Assembly: GCA_014529385.2 (NCBI GenBank)
Contig: CM043944.1
Coordinates: 170,337,740-170,401,739, forward strand
Source: Adiantum capillus-veneris
Lineage: Eukaryota > Streptophyta > Polypodiopsida > Polypodiales > Pteridaceae
DNA length: 64,000 bases
Direction: 5' to 3'
Part shown: piece after piece, positions 22,623 through 34,323 of the stretch
How the letters are laid out: each line of letters opens with the position of its first letter
Position numbering within the stretch: position 1 is the stretch's first letter
The notes under the pieces: generated by a model
Database searches by the model: none
Seen by the model: the letters and a program-made list of their open reading frames with translations, nothing else
Told to the model about the DNA's origin: nothing
Made by a program: the position numbers and the translations under genes

Positions 22623-24129
22623 TGATAGCGGGAAAAAGAGCAGTGCAATCGGGTGGCCTCTGTACACCCTCCACAAACCACGCCTCATGCAAACAAGCAA
22701 AGAACAAAACAAAGGGGGCACCACCCTAAATTAAGAGGTTTAGGGACCTCACACATAGTGCACATAGGCAAGTGAGACTTCTGGCATTATGATGGCATCA
22801 AAACATATGGCAAAACACATAGAAACGAAGCTTAGGGACCTTATGTAGCATATATATACACAAGACATCAACTTAACAATACAACGGCATCTGATCATAC
22901 ATAACAAGGATATAGAGAAGCAAGCCAAGGATGGCATAACCCCTTGTCAAAAACAATCAACCCAGCAAGTAGGTATGATCCTACTAGCAACACATCAATA
23001 CCTTAGAGAATGATGGCGAGGATGGTGGCCTTGGAGCATGAGAGAAGACTCCTTATTTAGGTTTTAGAGCTAGTAATGTAGCATACTAGAGGGAGAGAGA
23101 GAGAGAGGGAGAGAGAGTAGAGCTCCATCCATAGCTCCTCGTTGTGAGCAATGTCGTCATAGCTTCGTTGCTTGGTGAAGTGGGTGAAGTGTTGGTTTTG
23201 AGTGAGAGAAGGCCTCCTTATATAGGTTTCTGAGAGGGTTTAGGATTAGGGATAAAGATGCTTAAATCCGTTGATTGGGGTTACTTTTTGCTTAGGGTGG
23301 TGAACAGATTGAGGTCACCTGATATGTCACCATCAAGATATTCTCTAGAGTGATGTGAGAGGGGAGGGTAAATGCTGATTTTTCTGATTGTGACACATGG
23401 GGATAAGGCCTTGACCAGCATTTAAGAGCAGGTAAGGTGGCTGTTGAAACTGGAGGTTCTGCACATGTCAGGGGGGGACCTGCGGGGGGAGGTGGCAGCT
23501 CGGTCCTCCTGAATATCAAATTCTCAAAAAATCCTCAACCATGGCTTCTTTTGACATGTGTTCTTTGAAAAAATCAGCATGTCTCTTTTCAACTCAAAAG
23601 TCTTTATCCTTGTTGACTCACCTTTACCATAAGATTTTCCCCTTTTCTCCTCCTGTAACTGCATTGTTGATGCCCAATCACTGCTTCTAGTAACAGTGAA
23701 TTGTTTCCTACCAAATACTTATGGTGCAGTAAAAAATATTTACCATGGGTAAAAAAAGTTACTGTAGGTAAAAAGTGATTTGTATTTACCATGTATGTGA
23801 AAAATATTTACTGTAGGTAAAAATTATTTACTGTCGATAAAAAAGTGAAAACGGAGTATGCTGTGCTGTGAGTCCACACGAACATCCTCGTGTAAATTTC
23901 ACTAGAAATTCACACCTAGAATGGGCTATTCTGTAAGATATAGGTTGTAGGTATGCATAAGAGCTCGTTCCCACGTATCTTCTGTCCATGGCACTTTTTA
24001 CTCTTTGGTGCTTGTGAAGTAGATTTTTCTTCTTTTTCGAGATCCCTTGGACTAGAGTATCCTCATCTCCCCAACAACTGACTGTGCCTTTATTGCATCT
24101 TCAGAAGGGGTCCTAAAAACCATGCATCA
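22623..24129 (-). mobile_element. 3' LTR of Tat-like gypsy element (minus strand)
   Basis: Starts TGATAGCGG on the plus strand and ends CCATGCATCA, about 1.5 kb. The first roughly 1.2 kb matches 30,315-31,517 almost exactly, so insertion was recent. On the minus strand the LTR begins directly after a purine tract (24,130-24,146). It contains a small purine-rich repeat near 23,090-23,117 and a cluster of related TTTACTGTAGGTAAAAA units near 23,740-23,850. Confidence 0.85.
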
Positions 24130-24146
24130 TATAGCCCTCCCCCTTA
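24130..24146 (-). other. Polypurine tract of Tat-like element
   Basis: On the minus strand the sequence reads aagggggagggctata immediately before the LTR start TGATGCATGG. Confidence 0.75.
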
Positions 24147-24447
24147 AGCTAGAGGTATTTGATGCCTCTAACTGTAGGTTGTGCTACAATAGGGTTCTCT
24201 TGAATACTTACCTACCTGGTACCAATTGAATTTGCCATGTTACTGCTTTCTTGGCTGATGCACCCTGTTTAGTCCTTTCTGATGAATAATTGTATCCATC
24301 CATGACTAACACCTGGTCTCCTAGACCCTTGAAAGCGATACCCCATCCATTGTCAATATCCGCTTTCACTGGTAGCATTCTCTTTTTTTTTCTTCTTCTT
24401 CTCTTTTTTTCTTTTTTTTTGACACGACTATGTACATGATTGTTACC

Positions 24448-26982
24448 TTAGTTGGAGCTCGAATATGATGAGCTCTCCTCTGAACCATCCTTAGCATTGA
24501 TTTCACCAGCATATGGCTGTGAAAGACGACATTCGTAGGCCTTCAATCGCCAACCATTTACCGGGGTCTGATGTACCTTACCATCTAGGTCACCTAGTTG
24601 GTAACTACCATTTGAGAACCTCTGTATCACTACAAAAGAGCCTTCCCACTTAAGCAAGAACTTACCATCCTTCCTGCGATCAAAGCGATTGTCGTATCTG
24701 AGCACTAAAGAACCTTCCTTGATACCTTTCTTGACAAGGTTGCGATTGAACTTCTTTCGTTTCTTCTCTGCCTGGGCTGCATAGTACTTCACTGCTGACT
24801 CTCGATCTAGCCCTAACCTCTCCAAATCGATGATTCTTCCTTCCACCTGCTTCTCTTGACTATCCTCTTGATGTGCTTTTAGAACTCGGAGGCTTGCTAG
24901 CTCCACTTCTATAGGCAATAGTGCCTCTTGCCCGTAAACCAAGTGAAAAGGTGTATACCCCAAGGATGTTTTAAAGGATGTTTTGTAGGCCAACCACCTA
25001 CGTTCACTTTTACTCATACCAGAGGGTGTTTCACAATGCTCAAGAAAGTAAAGTAAATCATGCAGCTCCTCCTTTCCCTGGTATAAAGGACTTTTCACAA
25101 GGATAGCACCTACTATGAGAGTTTGTAGTTCTTCACCTGCTAAGGCATCTGCTTCTCGATTTTGATCTCTAGGTACAAAGTGCACTCGAACTTCTTTAAA
25201 ACCCTTCAACAAGGCCTTTGCTTCCCTCATCTTAACAGACAATTTGTCATTTTTACAGGCCCATACACCAACCATTTGCTTAACAATCAACATGGAGTCA
25301 CCAAAAACATTTAGCTTTGTGATGCCCTGAGAAAGACAACATTGCAACCCTAAAACAAGGGCATGGTACTCAGCCTCATTGTTAGAATGAACCTCTTTTA
25401 GATGAAACCCTTTTGCAAAGATCTTCTCCTTCTCTGGACCTAATATTACTATGCCTGCTGATGCCTTGTCTTTGGTCCTCTTGTAAGCCCCATCAAAATA
25501 CAGACTGCGTGCTCCCAGTAGAACTTCAAGCTCCGGGATAGGCGGTACCTTACTAGGTGCCTCTTTCTTGGCCTTCTCATAACACCTTTGTGTGAGGACA
25601 TCTGCCAAACAAGCACGGGTGGAATCCTCTACTTGTAGTGTGTAGTCAAACTCTTGAAGCTGCACCACCCACTTTGCTATTCTTTGAGACAATTCCATGT
25701 GTTGTAGGGCATATGGAAAAACCTCCTCAGTTGTGATCACCAAAAATTGTCTCGGAAGTAAGTAAGCCCGAAACTTCTCCACTGCAAACTTAAGAGCTAG
25801 CACCAATTGCTCAGTTGCGCTGAAACCCTTTTCAACAGCTGTCATCACTCTACTAGAGAAGTAGACTTGTCTCATGAGAGATGTCTTTGGGTCTTTTTGC
25901 ATCAAGACAGCTCCTAGAGCTTCTGGACCTACACTAGGATTTACATAGAATAATTCACCCCATGTGGGTTATAGGACGACAGGCAATGAGCTCAAAATGG
26001 TTTTAACTTCTTGAAAGCACCTTTCACCCTCCTCACTCCATGTCAATGTAGTGTGTTTAGTGAGCTGCTGCAAAGGATAGATTGCCTGAGAAAGGAGATG
26101 TATGAATCGTCCCATGTAGCGAACCTTTTGAATGAAGGAGACTAGTTGCTTCACGTTTGAAGGAGTGGGTAAAGCTAACAATGTCTTTACCTTTTCAGGG
26201 TCAGCCTCAATACCATCTTGAGACACAACATGGCCTAGTAGAGTGACCTTGCTCTCACCTATGTGGCACTTGTCTTTATTCAATTGCCCACCCAATTGGG
26301 CCAGACGGGTGAAACCTTCATCAACCTTGGACAGATGTACTTCCCTAGAGCTGTAAATGCAAAAATCATCAATGAAGACTCGTATGGACTTACCAAAGTA
26401 AGGTTGAAACACCAAGTTCATAAACCTCTGGAAAGTAGCTCGGGCATTAGTTAAACCAAAAGGCATAACTCTATAAGCAAAACACCCCCAAGGTGTTATG
26501 AAGGTAGTCTTTCTTTGGTCTTCATCTGTAATTCTGATTTGGAAGTAGCCTGAGTACCCATCACACACTGTGTACCTTTCACGACCAGCCACTTCATTTA
26601 GTATTTCATCTTGAAAAGACAAAGGAAAATGGTCCCTTTTTGTGGCTGCGTTTAGAGGCTTGTAATCCACACATACCCTCCACTTCCCATTTTTCTTTGG
26701 TGCTACAATAACTGGAGACACCCACTCAGAATCTTTCACTGGGTAGATAAATCCTGCCTTGAGTAATCTTTTTACTTCTTTTAAGAGTGTATCTTGTTGC
26801 ACTAGCCCTAATCTCCTTAGCCTTTGCACCACTGATTTGGCACCTTCCTTTAATTGGATATGGTGTTGGGTTACCGTCACTCCTTTAATGTGCTCGTAAT
26901 CAGTTATAAAGAGGCCAGCATGCTTCTTTAGTACCTGCAAATAGGGTTCTCTCTCTTCTTCTAGTAGGTCCTTAGCTAGCAT
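24448..26982 (-). pseudogene. Tat-like pol: reverse transcriptase, two RNase H domains, integrase core deleted
   Basis: RT spans 26,982 to about 25,970: KNGKWRVCVDYKPLN, CDGYSGYFQI, MPFGLTNARATFQRFM, catalytic FIDDF and LLGHVVSQDG. A single in-frame TAA (25,969-25,971) separates it from a 485-codon frame. That frame holds a degenerate gypsy RNase H (SATEQLVLALKFAVEKFR) and then a second, complete RNase H: D in LYFDGAY, E in NNEAEYHAL, D in FGDSMLIVKQ, and READALA. Dual RNase H is a hallmark of the Tat lineage. Next comes the very start of the integrase zinc region (MSKSERRWLA). It joins directly to the integrase C-terminus (SLGYTPFHLVYGQEALLPIEV), so HHCC and DDE were removed without breaking the frame. 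The C-terminus ends in a serine tail. The element cannot integrate on its own. Confidence 0.85.
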
Positions 26983-27011
26983 CTCCTCTAAGCTTGTGGC
27001 TTCTTCTTTGT

Positions 27012-27815
27012 TTAGAGAGTCTTGACCACCTTCTCCTTCTGGGTTTCGCGTATTATACCCATGACTTCCAAAGAGCTAGCATCCTCCTCAGATGACTCAT
27101 CCTCAGATGAAGAGCAGCTGCTTGTGCTCCATTCATCCATAGAAGTCTCCATCTCTAGGTCTTGTTGTCTACCCTGCTTCATGTCATACACAATTTTTTG
27201 TTGCTTGCCACCTACCTTATGATTTGGTCGCAACTCAAGGGAACCTGTCTCCCAATCTTGCCTAGCTTTCATAGCCATAAGCCAAGGTCTTCCAAGGATT
27301 AGCGGATAGCCCTCCCCCTTAGTTGGGATCACATAAGCATCAATTGAGATTGCCACACAAAAAGCTGAAACCTTCACTCCATTAACCTTTCCCACACAAG
27401 CCACCCTTACATTATTTACCATCTTAGCTTGTAAGGAAGTTTGCTCGTTTACTTCCAAACCCAACCTGTGCATTAATTTCTCTGTCATAACACAAATCTC
27501 GGCTCCACCATCTACGTACACATTGGAGACTCGCTGACTCTTAATCTCTGCATCAATGACTGGCACGATATCCTTCATGCCTCTTGCACTAATAGACCCA
27601 ACTGACTTTGCCTTAGCCCTCCTCGTGCTGACCATCTTAGACCAGGTTCTACGCATCTTTGCGGAGAGGTGGAGGAGTTGCTGCCATGAAATCTTTGGTC
27701 CTTGCTTACTCACATTTGCTACCAGGTCGTAAGGTATGGATCCTACCCCAAGTGGAAAGTCTTCTACTCCTATGTGCCTCCTTGACCTACTCTTCCTTTT
27801 CTTGTCTCCTATCAC
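27012..27815 (-). CDS. Tat-like protease region
   Basis: A 268-codon frame follows gag in the same frame, separated from it only by one TAA (27,816-27,818). The catalytic motif is VDGGAE (D-G-G where retropepsins usually have D-S/T-G), near residues 97-102. The second conserved strand is LILGRPWL near 178-185. The N-terminal part is basic and the C-terminal part is acidic and serine-rich. It ends 30 bp before the first methionine of the RT frame, which lies in a different frame. The last residues therefore overlap the open upstream extension of RT. Whether the single stop before it is read through or is a mutation cannot be decided here. Confidence 0.75.
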   Translation of the reverse strand: MIGDKKRKSRSRRHIGVEDFPLGVGSIPYDLVANVSKQGPKISWQQLLHLSAKMRRTWSKMVSTRRAKAKSVGSISARGMKDIVPVIDAEIKSQRVSNVYVDGGAEICVMTEKLMHRLGLEVNEQTSLQAKMVNNVRVACVGKVNGVKVSAFCVAISIDAYVIPTKGEGYPLILGRPWLMAMKARQDWETGSLELRPNHKVGGKQQKIVYDMKQGRQQDLEMETSMDEWSTSSCSSSEDESSEEDASSLEVMGIIRETQKEKVVKTL

Positions 27816-28955
27816 TTAGGAGGAACCCTCATTCCCTTTATCCGGCTCTGAAGCTTCCATTTCATCAGTTCTTTGTTTCCTAACTCTCTTTATTGGCATG
27901 GCAACAGCTTCCTCCATTTTTTCTTTCCCTTTATCCTTACCATTGTCAAGACTTATGACAGAGACAGCCCTGTCCTCCCCTCCCGATGGTAGTGGAGGGA
28001 TCTCTGCTGGTGCTTGTGGTGGTGGAGGAGGGGGTCTCAATATTTGGATTGGTGGAGCCACGTGTGCATTTTGTCCATTTAGTGGCCTAGCTCCAGGAGG
28101 AGTGACTTGCTGGCGAGGAGGCCGTCTTTGATTACCATTTCCTTGATAGCGTCGTGGATGGGGGCAATAATACATGCCGTGACCTACCTCTCCACAGTTG
28201 TAGCAAATGTACTCACGTGCTTGCCTTTGTCCTTCTTGTCTATTTCGTTCATTTCCTGGCCGGGGAGCCCTTACACCTTGAACCAGATTGATGGACAGGC
28301 TCTCTAGTTGATTGGTGATTTGTTGAAGTAATTCTTGTTGAGAGGACTCTTGGTCTGTTGCTCCTGTCCCTGCTACTACCCTTGCCGTAGGTTGAGCTAG
28401 CGGTGGAGGCTCCATTCCCCCTTGTAGTTGAGCTTGGAATTTTAACTTCCTATCCTTCTCCCTTGCATAAGTCATAGCTTTATCAAAGGTATCTGGGAAT
28501 TCACCTTTTACCTTTTCTCGAAGGATGGGGTAAAGCCCTGCCAAGAAACAGTCCTTCTTTAGGCATTCTGACGCCCTTTCTCCTTCACCTAGTGATGCAC
28601 ACCATTTCTCCCACAGGTTGGAAAACTTTCCTTCATAGCTTCTATAGTCATTGGGTGATGTTTGGCGTAGCTCTAAGAGCTGTCTCCATATCTCCTCTGG
28701 AGACTCATGGCGGCGAAATTCTTCGATGAAGGCCATCTTTAAGGACTCCCAGTCTCTTCTTTCTTCAGGTGCCAAAGTTTGATACCATAATTTTGCACCT
28801 TCCCTCAAGACCAAAGGAAAGGCCCTTAACTTAGTAGCTTCGTCATCCCTTCCCGATACCAGAAAGGCCATTTCCAAATTATCCAAAAAGTCTGGAACAA
28901 CCTCCCCAGGCTTACCATAAAAATTAGGGAAGGCCATAAGTGAGAGAGTAAACAA
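27816..28955 (-). CDS. Tat-like gag with CCHC zinc knuckle
   Basis: A 379-codon open frame. The first third carries the retrotransposon gag domain (FPNFYGKPGEVVPDFLDNLE, LREGAKLWYQTL, SLKMAFIEEFRR). Around residues 245-258 there is a CCHC knuckle CYNCGEVGHGMYYC. A proline-rich, then basic, tail follows. Length and domain order fit plant Ty3/gypsy gag. It is intact over its whole length, unlike the neighbouring chromovirus copies. It forms the virus-like particle and binds the element RNA. Confidence 0.85.
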   Translation of the reverse strand: MFTLSLMAFPNFYGKPGEVVPDFLDNLEMAFLVSGRDDEATKLRAFPLVLREGAKLWYQTLAPEERRDWESLKMAFIEEFRRHESPEEIWRQLLELRQTSPNDYRSYEGKFSNLWEKWCASLGEGERASECLKKDCFLAGLYPILREKVKGEFPDTFDKAMTYAREKDRKLKFQAQLQGGMEPPPLAQPTARVVAGTGATDQESSQQELLQQITNQLESLSINLVQGVRAPRPGNERNRQEGQRQAREYICYNCGEVGHGMYYCPHPRRYQGNGNQRRPPRQQVTPPGARPLNGQNAHVAPPIQILRPPPPPPQAPAEIPPLPSGGEDRAVSVISLDNGKDKGKEKMEEAVAMPIKRVRKQRTDEMEASEPDKGNEGSS

Positions 28956-30294
28956 TTACACAAACAGCTCCAATTTATTTTAAAATAGAGTATGGTAATT
29001 ACAATTTGGAGCTTTAGCACAACTTAGCTCAAAATAGGATGAAGATCGACACATCAAAGGAATGGTAATAGTCTAGTAAGGGTAGAATGACAGGATGAGG
29101 AGAGCGCAAGATTTCCCCACGTCTCTCGGCTCCAAACAACAGGGCTATTCTTTGCTGATAAAAGATTTTTCTATCAATAAAAATATTCACACGGATATGA
29201 CGCACAAAATGGAAAGAAAACATGAGGGGATCATCATTCTCATTATTGGCATCCATACTTACACACAAGAGCCTAGCTTAGTTGCACCACCTTGGGACCA
29301 ATGAGCCTGATCAGCCACAGAAGGTCAGCACCTCGGATCACTTCGACTCTTCTTTGATGCATCTGTGAAGACGTAAGGCATGATGGCAACATTTTGTACA
29401 ATGCTGAGCCTTTTAGCAAGCAACAATTGGATGCTATTACCATAATCAGCATGACGAATGAAAGTGACACCATTAATGTGCAGCACATCATCAACTAAGA
29501 TAGTTTCCTTAGATTGAGATAATTTCTTGAAAATTAGCAGCAAAGGTAGGGCAGGGAGGCTTTTCACCCGGTCTCCAAAGCACTTTGGACAATATCCAAA
29601 GTGATCTTCACGCGGACAGGAGGTTGGCTTGGGATTGGTGGTGTCTGGATTCACAAAGTGTACTGGGAGCACTCGCAGACGGGCGGCAATCTTGTAGGCA
29701 AGCCTTCGCCTCTTTGCTTCAGGAGGATTTAGGGGTGAGAGTCGTGGTTGCAAGTTGGAGGTTGAAGTTGGTTTCTCACTAGCCTTTTTCTTGCGTGTAG
29801 TGGTCATGTAATCCCTTATTAATGAGATTAAGCCAAATGTTACCTTATGCTTGAGCACGCGTTGTGGCCTTGGGCCACTTAGGTGTAGAGGTGATCTTCC
29901 TCCTCTTAGTCGGCTCCTCAGGAAAGAGAGGTCTGGTGATGCTTTCTCTTCCCTTAATGTGTGTCACAGTACCTTCGTGTATGTTGATGTAGAATATTTC
30001 AAGCTCGTGTGCGTTGGAGGTTTCTGGACCACTCATAGGTTGAGAGGAGAGGTATATCAAGCTCTTCTTCTTACTCTCCTTCGTTGGCGACGATCACGAA
30101 CAAGGCATGTAGAAGAACTTACTTCTTGAATTTCAATGACACTACAACCTGGTAACAAAACCTCGATGAAAGCTTTTAAGGCCTCTAAAGCCTCCTCCTC
30201 TTCTGTTCTCCAATTTGCAAACTCCTCACTCCATTCATCCATGTTGTAGATTGCACATCTTCATTGCTTGTGGACTGAAGGTTTGTGTAGCCCT
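28956..30294 (-). other. Tat-like element leader with extra upstream ORF remnants
   Basis: About 1.3 kb between primer-binding site and gag. On the minus strand three successive frames can be read. One starts at 30,242 (MDEWSEEFANWRTEEEEALE...). One spans about 30,060-29,845 (NAHELEIFYINIHEGTVTHI...). One spans 29,858-29,325, a basic protein with a CPREDHFGYCPKC segment. They overlap by a few bases in different frames, as expected of a once-continuous ORF with frameshifts. An additional ORF upstream of gag is known from Ogre-type Tat elements. No function can be assigned. Confidence 0.55.
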
Positions 30295-30311
30295 CCTCAG
30301 TGGGGGCACCA
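30295..30311 (-). other. Primer-binding site of Tat-like element
   Basis: On the minus strand TGGTGCCCCCACTGAGG starts three bases after the LTR end (...CGCTATCA). It begins with TGG as required for pairing with a tRNA CCA end. The tRNA type is not identified. Confidence 0.65.
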
Positions 30312-30314
30312 AAA

Positions 30315-31517
30315 TGATAGCGGAAAAAAGAGCAGTGCAATCGGGTGGCCTCTGTACTCGTGCACACTCCACAAACCACGCCTCATGCAAACAAGCAAAG
30401 AACAAAACAAAGGGGGCACCACCCTAAATTAAGAGGTTTAGGGACCTCACACATAGTGCACATAGGCAAGTGAGACTTCTGGCATTATGATGGCATCAAA
30501 ACATATGGCAAAACACATAGAAACGAAGCTTAGGGACCTTATGTAGCATATATATACACAAGACATCAGCTTAACAATACAACGGCATCTGAACATACAT
30601 AACAAGGATATAGAGAAGCAAGCCAAGGATGGCATAACCCCTTGTCAAAAACAATCAACCCAGCAAGTAGGTATGATCCTACTAGCAACACATCAATACC
30701 TTAGAGAATGATGGCGAGGATGGTGGCCTTGGAGCATGAGAGAAGACTCCTTATTTAGGTTTTAGAGCTAGTAATGTAGCATACTAGAGGGAGAGAGAGA
30801 GAGAGGGAGAGAGAGTAGAGCTCCATCCATAGCTCCTCGTTGTGAGCAATGTCGTCATAGCTTCGTTGCTTGGTGAAGTGGGTGAAGTGTTGGTTTTGAG
30901 TGAGAGAATGCCTCCTTATATAGGTTTCTGAGAGGGTTTAGGATTAGGGATAAACATGCTTAAATCCGTTGATTGGGGTTACTTTTTGCTTAGGGTGGTG
31001 AACAGATTGAGGTCACCTGATATGTCACCATCAAGATATTCTCTAGAGTGATGTGAGAGGGGAGGGTAAATGCTGATTTTTCTGATTGTGACACATGGGG
31101 ATAAGGCCTTGACCAGCATTTAAGAGCAGGTAAGGTGGCTGTTGAAACTGGAGGTTCTGCACATGTCGGGGGGGACCTGCGGGGGGAGGTGGCAGCTCGG
31201 TCCTCCTGAATATCAAATTCTCAAAAAATCCTCAACCATGGCTTCTTTTGACATGTGTTCTTTGAAAAAATCAGCATGTCTCTTTTCAACTCAAAAGTCT
31301 TTATCCTTGTTGACTCACCTTTACCATAAGATTTTCCCCTTTTCTCCTCCTGTAACTGCATTGTTGATGCCCAATCACTGCTTCTAGTAACAGTGAATTG
31401 TTTCCTACCAAATACTTATGGTGCAGTAAAAAATATTTACCATGGGTAAAAAAAGTTACTGTAGGTAAAAAGTGATTTGTATTTACCATGTAGGTGAAAA
31501 ATATTTACTGTGGTAAA
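30315..31517 (-). mobile_element. 5' LTR of Tat-like element, U3 end missing
   Basis: Nearly identical to 22,623-23,840, differing at a few positions and by short indels. The match stops near 31,517, so about 300 bp of U3 present in the other LTR are missing. Unrelated sequence follows. The element therefore probably lost its outer end, and target-site duplications cannot be checked. Confidence 0.85.
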
Positions 31518-32192
31518 AAAAATTTCCCAATACCATATGATTATTCCCTCATCAGTTCGGTATTTCTCCTTGGCTTACCATTTTCCCCTCTTCTCAAATC
31601 TTCCTCATGACAGCTCTTATCTTTCAAAACTCCCCTTGTTTCAATGCATGTATCAATTACTGTTGTTCTGTCTCTGTCTCTGCTCCCCCTCTGTAATTTC
31701 CAAGGTTCAAGTCTCATCGAATAGATCTTTTGATTATTGGATATTGTTCGACGATTGAACCAGCTCAACTGCATCTCTCTTTTCCGTCTCTAATTTTTAC
31801 AAGCACTCTCTCACTATCAAATCTCTCTCTTTGCCTTCTTGGACTATCTCTTGTGAAAGACTGCTCAAATTGATTCAATACTGATGTTTTCCTCCTGTCA
31901 ATTGGAGCCCGTTCTGGTTACTGAAACCCCATAGCCGAAAAGATAAGGCCTAATTCGTTGTTCTCTATCTCTGACAGCATTTATATCTGGCTCTCTATCT
32001 AGGCCTTGTTCTTTCTTTTCTCCCGCACTGTTCTTGCTTATTGAGCCCCTTGTCGTCTCTTAAACTGCCCCACATTCTCTCCTCCTACAGAGTTCCCATC
32101 TTGAACATGCTTGAATGCGTCTTTTTGCCATGTCTCAAGTTTTATATCACGTAACAATGCCTCGTAGACATCCACATGGAGCTCTTCTTTAG
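31518..32192. other. No gene recognised
   Basis: T-rich, gene-free sequence between the Tat 5' LTR and the unknown ORFs. I see no LTR ends or domain frames. Confidence 0.5.
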
Positions 32193-34323
32193 ATGAATTG
32201 GCCCTTCTTACAGCAAAAAGGCATCTTCATTGCTGCCCACCAATTTCCTTACATTTTCAATAAACCTCATCTCATAACAGGAGGTAGCAACCAACAGGAG
32301 AAACAGCCAGAAGGAAGTAGCAAGAGAAAGGTAGAGTTGAAGAAGAGGAAAGCTCTGGTTGCAGAATCAGAGAGCGAAGCAGAGGAAGTATCTGCAAGCA
32401 GCAGCCATGGCATAGATGACTTTACCTCCAGTGACCCAAGTGATGAGAGCTACAAAGCAGACTCAGCAGCATCTGATGATTCAGATGTAAATTCCGAGTC
32501 AGGTGCTTCCAGTGATCAGGAGGAACATTCAAAAGTGGCTCAAAAGAAAGGAAAGCATCCAATCATCACTCATGAAATCAAGAGGCCTGCTTCTTCGAAA
32601 AATCACACAGCATTCTCATTAAATTTTTATATGCAGCAACCTCGACCATCTCTCAGTGAGGTGCTTTCGATTGCTCAACTACGGACTCTGGGCCTCACAA
32701 CTCTGGCTGATGCAGATTTACCTGATACGGTTCCAGCAGAGATGATACATCAACTGTTGAAAGACTTTCCAAAGGTCCGGGGCCACAAGCTAACAGCTAC
32801 AAGGCTTGGCCATGCCATGTGTATGACCAACTTTCGAGCTGTGAAGCCTACTACTCGCACTTTCTCTTTGCTGTCCAAGGATGCGACAATTCAAGCATGT
32901 CAAGAGCTACTGAGTTCGGATCACCTGGATTATGAGCGAAACAGACGGCTTCTTGCAATCTTCAGGTATTACTTTCTGGCTCGAGATGCCAAAGAAGACA
33001 AGGAAAAAACTGATCTTCTCACTACCTTCTCCCACTGCGACGGGCTCTACTGTTTAATCCACACTATCCCTTGTGGATTCCACCAGATTTTCTTCAGCTC
33101 TTTGCAGACTAGGGCTAAAAGATTTCGGGCCCAAGTGCAGTCTGTGCAGTTAAGTTTTAAATGTTTTGCGGCACCTCTCTTGGCATGGGTCATAAACATA
33201 CCTATTAACCCAAATGAAGTGGATGAGGAGCAGGGAACCTCGAAAGGGAAAAGGAAATCCGTGAGCATGCAGGTTGACCCCACAGTCACCAAGAAAAGAA
33301 GATCAAGGCGAAAGTGGTGAAGGATACAGTGAAGTCTCTACTCTCCTTGCCAGCTTCTGAGAGCCAGCAGACTAGGGTACATTTTCAGCGTCACACGTCT
33401 ACTTCTACCCCTGGTTCTGCTGTGCCGGCGCCAGTGTCTACTGCCGCTCCTCAGGACAGGATGGTCACTTCACCCATACAGGATCCTCTTCCTTCTTCTC
33501 CCATCTTCACTCATACACCGGTCAACATATCTCTCTCTCCACCTACAACAACAATCTTAGAGGCACCTACTACACTAGTTGTACCTACTTCTAGCTCGCC
33601 GGCTGTGCCACATGTGTGCCCTCCAGCGTCGAGCTAGGCACAGAACAGCTAGCTGCAACGCACCAGCGTCACTCCGCCACATACGCAGCTATGGAGGGAT
33701 CTCTGCGAGTTGTAGAGAGTACCACCGCAGATCGAGATGCAACGATTTTTGCACTACAGCAAGCATTGAAGATAAAGTCAAGGATTATTGATGACCTAAA
33801 AGCACAGGTGCAGGGATTTCAAGAAATGCTTATGTATGGTAACAGGCCTACCCATGCTCCTGTGGGATATGGATGGACTGGGCCAGGGATACAGGTCCAG
33901 AATCCAGCAGGCTTTGCAGCACCAACAGGTTCTTCTCAGCCCTCTCAGCAGTTCATGGGACACTACCCAGCAGGTCCCTCTCAACCCTCTCAGCAGTTCA
34001 TGGGACACTACCCACAGCCCCAGTTCCAGTACTTTACTCAGCAGGGGTCTCAAGTCCAGATGCCACACATGCAGAGCCAGAGTGTTCCTTGCTGTGACCG
34101 TGTTGCTGGTGCACACCGCCATGGTTGTGTTACTAGGCGTCCGGAGTTCACTTCAAGGCAGGTGCTTCCATCCGCTGTGCAGCAGATGGCTGCTCAAACC
34201 ACAGAAAGCCAGGTTATGCAGAGCACAATCCAGCAACCGTATCGTTACACAATCGATCTGATGGCTCCTCTCGATCTGGATACTTCTGGAGCAGCAGTGG
34301 CGACGACACTTTCCCTTGGGTGA
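32193..34323 (+). pseudogene. Unrecognised protein-coding region split over three frames
   Basis: Three consecutive plus-strand frames overlap slightly: 32,193-33,320, 33,314-33,637 and 33,616-34,323. The first has an acidic, serine-rich segment (ESESEAEEVSASSSH), then a globular-looking part (SEVLSIAQLRTLGLTTLADADLP, HKLTATRLGHAMCMTNFRA), ending in a basic KKRRSRRK. The second is Ser/Thr/Pro-rich. The third starts with a predicted helix (LRVVESTTADRDATIFALQQALK) and has a glutamine-rich tail with a 15-residue tandem repeat (PSQPSQQFMGHYP twice, 45-bp period near 33,946 and 33,991). I do not recognise the family. The layout suggests one gene with two frameshifts or unresolved introns, possibly from a transposable element. 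Confidence 0.4.
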
